Shown: in pieces, positions 40,051-44,623 of the stretch
Layout of the letters: each line of letters begins with the position of its first letter
Numbering within the stretch: position 1 is the stretch's first letter
NCBI GenBank assembly: GCA_035310145.1
Contig: DATGEL010000037.1
Coordinates: forward strand, 1-44,623
Source: Dehalococcoidia bacterium
Lineage (GTDB): Bacteria > Chloroflexota > Dehalococcoidia > CAUJGQ01
Length of the DNA: 44,623 nt
Direction of reading: 5' to 3'
Translations under genes and position numbers: made by a program
Notes under the pieces: model-generated
Told to the model about the DNA's origin: nothing
Database searches by the model: none
Seen by the model: the letters and a program-made list of their open reading frames with translations, nothing else

Positions 40051-40722
40051 ATGATCTGGACGGCGGCGGCTCGACCTGGAGCGTTCCCCGGCGCCCCTGG
40101 CGCCTATCCGGCCGGCCCGCTGCAGCCGGCCCTCGAGCTCGCGCAGTTGTTGCGCGCCCCGGTCTTCTGGGGCTGGGGCGTGCCGCGGGGCGACGGCCAT
40201 ACCGTGCTGGTGCTGCCCGGCCTCGGCGCCGGCGACGCCTACCTGCGGCCGTTGCGCGGCTGGCTGCGGCGGCTGGGCTACAGCACGCTGCGCTCCGGCA
40301 TCGCGCGCAACCCCGGCCTCTCCGAGCGGTTGATCGCCGATCTGGGCGAGAAGGTCGAGGCCGAATACCGCCGCACGGGCCGGCGCGTCAGCATCGTCGG
40401 CCACAGCATCGGCGGCGCCCAGGCCCGCGCCATCGCCCGCCGCCATCCCGAGGCCGTACGCCAGGTGATCACGCTCGGCGCACCGATCGCCGGCAGCCAC
40501 CCATTGCCAGAGACGATCCGCATCGCCGCCATCGCCAGCGCCGACGACCGCATTGTGCGCGCCCCGGCCGCCGTGGCTCGCGACCCGCACGCCGAAAACC
40601 TCACGGTGCGCGGCAGCCACAGCGGCCTCGCCGTCAACGCCTCCGTCTACCGCCGCCTCGCCCGCCTGCTGACCGCCGCGGAAAACGCGCGCGGCGGCGA
40701 AGCGGCGCCGGCATATCTGTAG
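40051..40722 (+). CDS. alpha/beta hydrolase
   Basis: 223 residues. The oxyanion strand is TVLVLPGLGAGDAYLRPL, the nucleophile elbow VGHSIGGAQARAIA (Ser), the acid SADDRIV (Asp) and the catalytic His NLTVRGSHSGLAVN. The triad is therefore complete. LGAPIAG resembles lipase/acyltransferase-like members. Cytoplasmic (no signal peptide). Start ATG 40051 follows CGAGGAGGTGC. Substrate unknown. Confidence 0.9.
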   Translation: MIWTAAARPGAFPGAPGAYPAGPLQPALELAQLLRAPVFWGWGVPRGDGHTVLVLPGLGAGDAYLRPLRGWLRRLGYSTLRSGIARNPGLSERLIADLGEKVEAEYRRTGRRVSIVGHSIGGAQARAIARRHPEAVRQVITLGAPIAGSHPLPETIRIAAIASADDRIVRAPAAVARDPHAENLTVRGSHSGLAVNASVYRRLARLLTAAENARGGEAAPAYL

Positions 40723-40894
40723 ACGCCGCCCGGCGCCTTGCAACGGCGGCGTGAGTGAGTGTCGTCTTTGCGGAGCGGGCGCGGCGATCAGCGCCCTGCT
40801 CAGGGCATGGCCGGCCATCTCTCGACCGCACTGGATCGTACTTGTGAGGGAAACGGGTACGACGAGCAGGCGGGTTGAAGACGGGGGCACGGCC

Positions 40895-41380
40895 ATGCAT
40901 CACCTGAACAGGAATCGGATCGTTTGGGGTATCGCGGGGCTGCTGATCGGCGTGCTGGGCGCCGGCTCGCTGGCGCTGGTGCGGGCGCAGACGGCCGGCG
41001 GCGTGATTCACGGCTGTGTCGGCGGCGGCGGCGTTCTCTCCGTGGCCGCCGATGCGGGCCAGTGTCCGGGCGGGTCAAACGAGCTCGACTGGAACCAGCA
41101 GGGACCGGCCGGGCCGCAGGGGCCGAGCGGCGTGAGCGGCTACCAGGTCGTGACCGCCAGCTCGACCGCCGTGGGCAGCGGCAACGCGATCGTGACGGCG
41201 AGCTGCCCGGCGGGCGAGCGCGTGCTCGGCGGCGGCGGCGCCTCCAGCAACGGCAACGCGCAGCTCTTCGCTTCGTTCCCCACGAGCGATGCGAGCGGCT
41301 GGACGGCGCAGTGGCACGCGGACGTGCACGTGACGACGCAACTGACCGCCTACGCCATCTGTGCGGCCGTGGCCGCATAG
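40895..41380 (+). CDS. secreted protein with collagen-like linker
   Basis: 161 residues from ATG 40895. A signal peptide (IVWGIAGLLIGVLGAGSLALV) is followed by a small Gly-rich domain with two cysteines (IHGCVGGGGVLSVAADAGQCPGG), an ELDWNQQ turn and a short collagen-like GPAGPQGPSG tract. The C-terminal domain (QVVTASSTAVGSGNAIVTASCPAG, LGGGGASS, YAICA) resembles exported proteins that share the same CxG...GxxGP linker in Chloroflexota and Actinobacteria. Function unknown, probably cell-surface. Confidence 0.78.
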   Translation: MHHLNRNRIVWGIAGLLIGVLGAGSLALVRAQTAGGVIHGCVGGGGVLSVAADAGQCPGGSNELDWNQQGPAGPQGPSGVSGYQVVTASSTAVGSGNAIVTASCPAGERVLGGGGASSNGNAQLFASFPTSDASGWTAQWHADVHVTTQLTAYAICAAVAA

Positions 41381-41404
41381 GCCACAAGGCTCCGCCAATC
41401 TGCC

Positions 41405-41830
41405 TCAGCCAGAGCGGCCGCGCAGATCGTCCAGCACGCGCAGCAGCTCGCGGTCTTGCTCCAGCGGTTCGTGCGGCGGGCGCACGCAAAGACCGCCGAA
41501 CGCCGCGACGACTTCCGCGTGGTCGTCCACGACGTAGTCGGGCGCGAAGGGCACGCCCAGCTCGGCCAGCCGCTCGCGGTGGTGGAAGAGCGGCTTCTCG
41601 AAGCAGTCGCGCACGTGCGCGGCCAGGCCGAACGTGTTCACGACATCCCAGCGCTTGCCGCGGCCCGACCAGAGATAGACGGCGAAGCCCGCCGTGCCGA
41701 GTTCCGCCAGCACCTCGCGCGCGAAGGGGCGCAGCCGCCAGTTCCAGGTGAGCAGCGTGTCGTCCACGTCGATGAAGACGCGGGCGCGGGGCGTGGCGCC
41801 GATCGCGGGCGAAGGTTCTGGGCTGCTCAC
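41405..41830 (-). CDS. HAD-like hydrolase
   Basis: 141 residues. DxD motif in RVFIDVDDTLLTWNW (nucleophile and acid/base Asp), motif II in AVYLWSGRG, and the acidic motif in PDYVVDDHAEVV. The three motifs give a haloacid-dehalogenase-fold phosphatase core with no visible cap. GTG 41830 forms a 4-bp GTGA overlap with the stop of the S9 peptidase, so the two are translated together. Substrate unknown. Confidence 0.85.
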   Translation of the reverse strand: MSSPEPSPAIGATPRARVFIDVDDTLLTWNWRLRPFAREVLAELGTAGFAVYLWSGRGKRWDVVNTFGLAAHVRDCFEKPLFHHRERLAELGVPFAPDYVVDDHAEVVAAFGGLCVRPPHEPLEQDRELLRVLDDLRGRSG

Positions 41831-44034
41831 AGGTGCGCCTGGAAGAACTCGGCCAGCCGCCGTTCGAGCGCGGCGCGCTGCGCGGGGCTGCGCGGACCGT
41901 GGCGCTCGTTGGGATAGACGGCCAGCTCGTAGGGCTTGTCCGCGTCGTTCAGCGCCGTGATCAGCCGCGCCGTGTGGCGGAAGTGGACGTTTTCGTCCAG
42001 CATGCCGTGCAGCAGCAGCAGCGGGGCGTGCAGCTTCGCCGCGTGCGTGAGGGCGCTGGCCTCGCGGTAGCCGTCCGGATTGGCCTGCGGCGTCTGCATG
42101 TAGCGCTCGGTGTAGAACGTGTCGTAGCCGTCCCAGTCGACGCACGGTGCGCCGGAGACGCCGGCCTTGAAGATGTCGGGCGCCTTCAGCAGGCACATCA
42201 GCGTCATGTAGCCGCCGTAGCTCCAGCCGTAGACGCCGGTGCGCGTCGTGTCGGCTTCGGACAGCGAGGCGAGGAAGCGCACGCCGTCCACCTGGTCCTG
42301 CACCTCGACGCTGCCCATCTGCTTGAAGATTGCCGCCTCGAAGGCGTGGCCGCGGCGGGCGCTGCCGCGGTTGTCGCACTTGAAGACGATGTAGCCCTGC
42401 CGCGCCAAATACTGGGCGCGCAGGTCCACGGTGTTGCCCCAGCCGTTGTAGACCATCTGCACGTGCGGCCCGCCGTAGACCTCGACGATTACCGGGTATC
42501 GCTTGCCCGGTTCGAGGTTCGGCGGGTGGTAGATCGCGCCGTACAGCGTCACGCCGTCGCGCGAGGGGAAGGAGACCAGCGCCGGCGGCCGCAGCCCCAG
42601 CCGCTTCGCCTCGCCCGCGTCGCCGGCGAAGATCTCGCACAGCGTCTTGCCGTCCGCGTCGCGCAGGGTGACGCGCGGCGGCGTCTCCAGCGACTGGAAG
42701 CTCTCGACCCAGCGCGTGCAGTCGTCGGAGAAGGCGGCGAAATGCATGCCCGGCTCCGTGGTCAGCCGCTGCGGCTCGCCGCCGTCGAGGCTCACGCGCC
42801 AGATGTGCTGCTCCAGCGGCGACTCGCTGCCGGCGAAGTACACGAGGCGGCGCGCTTCGTCCACGGCGATCACGCCGTCCACCGGCCAATCGCCGCTCGT
42901 GAGCCGGCGGAGTAGCGCACCGTCGCGTCCGTACAGAAACAGTTGGCGGAAGCCGTCGCGCTCGCTCGACCAGAGGATTTCGAAATCGTCGGGTGGGCCG
43001 CCGGCGCGCGAGACGCAGCGCAGGTCGTGGCTGAGGTTGAGCCAGTCCTTCGCCTCCTCCGCGATCAGCGTCGTCGTCGTTCCCGCCCAAGCATCGATGC
43101 GGCGCAGCTCCAGCCGCCGTTGGTCGCGCGTGATCACCTGCGCCAGCAGCGTGCCGTCCGGCGCCCAGTTCACGCGGGCAAGATAGCCATCGCCGTCCGT
43201 GACGCCGGGCAGCGGCAGCCAGCGCACGGCGCCGCCCGCGGCCCGCACCACGCCGAGCCGCACGCGCACGTTCGGCCCGCCGGCGAAGGGGTAGCGATGG
43301 ACTTCGGTGTCGTACCGCGCCTCGCCCTGGTGCGCGATCGTGTAGGGCGGCACGGGGCTGCTGTCGGCCTGCTCGAAGGCGATGAAGCGGCCGTCGGGCG
43401 ACCACCAGAAGCCGGTGGCGCGGTCCATCTCCTCCTGCGCCACGAACTCGGCCAGACCGTTGGTCACGAGCTGCTCGCCGTTCTGCACGGGCGCGGCGTC
43501 GAACGTGAGGCGCACGGGCACGGCGTCGTCGCGCGTCAGGTCCAGGCAATACAGCTCGCCGGCGCGCACAAAGGCCACGGCGGCGCCGTCCTCGTTGAGC
43601 TGCGGGTCGATGCAGGGCGGCTCCTCGTCCGTGACGCGGCGCAGGGAGCCGCCGGCGCCGTGCTGCACGTAGAGAGCGCCGCGCACGGGCACAAGCAGCG
43701 TGGCGCCGCGCTTCGCCCAGGCGTAGCTGGTGACGCCGAAGCCGCGCTGGCGCTGGCGCTCGCGGCGCAGTTGCTCCTCGCGCGAGAGGTTGGCGTCGGT
43801 CTCGCCCTCGCCGGGCGGGCGCACCAGCAGCTCGCGCTCGCCCGTTTCCGGACCAAAGGCCCAGAGCTGGCGGCTGAGCGAGCCGTCTTCGCTGAAGAGA
43901 AAGGTGACGAGCCGGCCGTCGGGCGAGAAGCGGTGCTGCACCGGCTGGGTAAAGCCCGGCAGCGGCAGCCGCGCCACGACGGCAGGGGTCAGCTCCTCGT
44001 TGCCGTTCGCCCGGGCGGCTGCGTCATGTTCCAT
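41827..44034 (-). CDS. S9 family (DPP IV-like) serine peptidase
   Basis: 735 residues. An N-terminal beta-propeller of about 450 residues (repeated SPDG-type blades; the VAQEEMDRATGFWWSPDG segment includes the double-Glu that binds the substrate N-terminus in DPP IV) precedes an alpha/beta-hydrolase domain with Ser605 in GWSYGG, Asp680 in LHGMLDENVHF and His712 in NERHGPR. The double-Glu argues for dipeptidyl-peptidase activity (S9B). No signal peptide is seen, so it is probably cytoplasmic. Complete; ends in a GTGA overlap with the HAD gene. Confidence 0.94.
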   Translation of the reverse strand: MEHDAAARANGNEELTPAVVARLPLPGFTQPVQHRFSPDGRLVTFLFSEDGSLSRQLWAFGPETGERELLVRPPGEGETDANLSREEQLRRERQRQRGFGVTSYAWAKRGATLLVPVRGALYVQHGAGGSLRRVTDEEPPCIDPQLNEDGAAVAFVRAGELYCLDLTRDDAVPVRLTFDAAPVQNGEQLVTNGLAEFVAQEEMDRATGFWWSPDGRFIAFEQADSSPVPPYTIAHQGEARYDTEVHRYPFAGGPNVRVRLGVVRAAGGAVRWLPLPGVTDGDGYLARVNWAPDGTLLAQVITRDQRRLELRRIDAWAGTTTTLIAEEAKDWLNLSHDLRCVSRAGGPPDDFEILWSSERDGFRQLFLYGRDGALLRRLTSGDWPVDGVIAVDEARRLVYFAGSESPLEQHIWRVSLDGGEPQRLTTEPGMHFAAFSDDCTRWVESFQSLETPPRVTLRDADGKTLCEIFAGDAGEAKRLGLRPPALVSFPSRDGVTLYGAIYHPPNLEPGKRYPVIVEVYGGPHVQMVYNGWGNTVDLRAQYLARQGYIVFKCDNRGSARRGHAFEAAIFKQMGSVEVQDQVDGVRFLASLSEADTTRTGVYGWSYGGYMTLMCLLKAPDIFKAGVSGAPCVDWDGYDTFYTERYMQTPQANPDGYREASALTHAAKLHAPLLLLHGMLDENVHFRHTARLITALNDADKPYELAVYPNERHGPRSPAQRAALERRLAEFFQAHL

Positions 44035-44275
44035 TGCGCATCGTCCTGTGCAGGACCAACTGTACCATCGTTCGGCAGCGCGGCGCGGGCGCTGCGGGCA
44101 CCGCCCCCGCCGCCGCGTTGTTCAGTCTGCGCCCCAGATGCCCGGAGGAAAAGCCACTGACATAATTCCGCAGAACCCTTCCCCGTCACGGCTGAGGCGT
44201 GTACAGTGGTGCGGGTTTGTCGCGCGCATAACGTGATTGTGACGAAATGAACGTAATGCGCGCCGTTAACCTTTC

Positions 44276-44331
44276 CCGTTCAGGGGCGTTCCTATCGTCG
44301 GATGGGCGCATCCGCCGGTTCCCCTGAACGG
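44276..44331. repeat. 11-bp inverted repeat upstream of the last gene
   Basis: CCGTTCAGGGG (44276-44286) and CCCCTGAACGG (44321-44331) pair around 34 bases, in the 461-base gap between the S9 peptidase and the final gene. It could be an RNA structure in the leader of that gene. The segment 44332-44495 shows no gene I can support. Confidence 0.5.
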
Positions 44332-44495
44332 AGTCACGGTGAGCGCTGGCCACTTGCCGCGAGGAGGTGCGAATGCAGAGGAGGCGCGTCGGGGCTTCCG
44401 GCCGCCAACAGCAGCGTGCGGATGCGCGCCACCGCCGATTCCACGGGTCTCAGTGGCAGAGCAATGACCCGAACTAGAGAAGCAGGAGTAGCACC

Positions 44496-44623
44496 TTGAG
44501 TATCCGCAAGCGGATTCTCGCGTTGGTGGGAGCGGGGGCGCTGGCCGTGGTGCTGGGCGGGGTGGTGACGAGCCACCGGGCCAGCCATGTAGAGGCGGCG
44601 GCGCCGACGCAGGCGGCGATCGG
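44496..44623 (+). CDS. exported protein, N-terminal fragment (cut by window end)
   Basis: 42 codons from TTG 44496, seven bases after AGGAG. The start SIRKRI is followed by a hydrophobic stretch (LALVGAGALAVVLGGVVTS) and HVEAAAPTQAA, which is a typical Sec signal peptide with a cleavage site after AEAA-like residues. The mature protein is outside the window, so function cannot be assigned. A long, structured leader (44276-44331) precedes it. Confidence 0.6.
   Translation, partial: MSIRKRILALVGAGALAVVLGGVVTSHRASHVEAAAPTQAAI

Noticed and set aside
44276-44495. Riboswitch (c-di-AMP or cobalamin type) before the last gene
   Set aside because: The conserved cores of those classes could not be found; only a simple 11-bp inverted repeat is clear.

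Overview
The window is GC-rich, densely packed bacterial DNA, most likely a chromosome of the phylum Chloroflexota (Thermomicrobia-like or an uncultured relative). The support is the mix of an F420-type luciferase-like oxidoreductase, an ECF41 sigma factor, a MauE-thioredoxin fusion and Tat-exported Cys-rich proteins. No rRNA or other universal phylogenetic marker is present, so the class is not settled.

Layout. 1-7.6 kb holds housekeeping and accessory genes: HtrA protease (partial), MFS exporter, SDR, LLM oxidoreductase, PAP2 phosphatase, nitroreductase and TatD hydrolase. 7.7-26.6 kb is a virus-derived element split into two transcription units. A minus-strand packaging unit (104-aa protein, holin-like protein, TerL, Cys/HTH protein) reads leftward from about 10.57 kb. 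A plus-strand virion unit (portal, scaffold-like, decoration-like, major capsid protein, connector, small proteins, zinc metalloprotease, hub/spike-like protein, OB-like tail protein, glycosidase-like lysin) reads rightward from about 15.5 kb. Between them lie about 5 kb of non-viral genes: a GDT1-type transporter, two tiny membrane proteins and a minus-strand operon with a MauE-thioredoxin fusion, a Tat-exported Cys-rich protein and a cadherin-like repeat protein. 26.7-44.6 kb returns to cellular genes: histidine phosphatase, GNAT, RidA, an oxidoreductase plus ECF41 pair, purH, obg, TfoX-like, APH-like kinase, a zeta-toxin-like pair, a Dfp-like flavoprotein, an alpha/beta hydrolase, a collagen-like secreted protein, and an S9 peptidase with a HAD protein.

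The main result is that both viral units start at near-consensus sigma70 promoters of identical design: TTGAC(A/T), 18-nt spacer, TATNCT. A LexA-type operator (GAAC-N4-GTTC; 12/12 and 11/12 matches to the Gram-positive consensus) ends exactly where the -10 begins. No integrase, replication gene, tape measure or tail-tube gene is visible. The simplest reading is a DNA-damage-inducible, domesticated or defective particle (capsid/GTA-like or short-tailed) whose packaging and structural halves are co-induced by LexA cleavage.

A second theme is a family of low-complexity intergenic repeats (heptads such as GTGACAG, GGGAACA and GGAAATAG). They occur as direct runs after a stop codon and as the complementary run just before the next ribosome binding site, so most gaps in the virion operon can fold into long hairpins. 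Other notable signals are a DnaA-box cluster before obg, an ECF41-type promoter in front of its predicted target, a paired inverted-repeat element present twice, and a hairpin at the 5' end of the packaging transcript.
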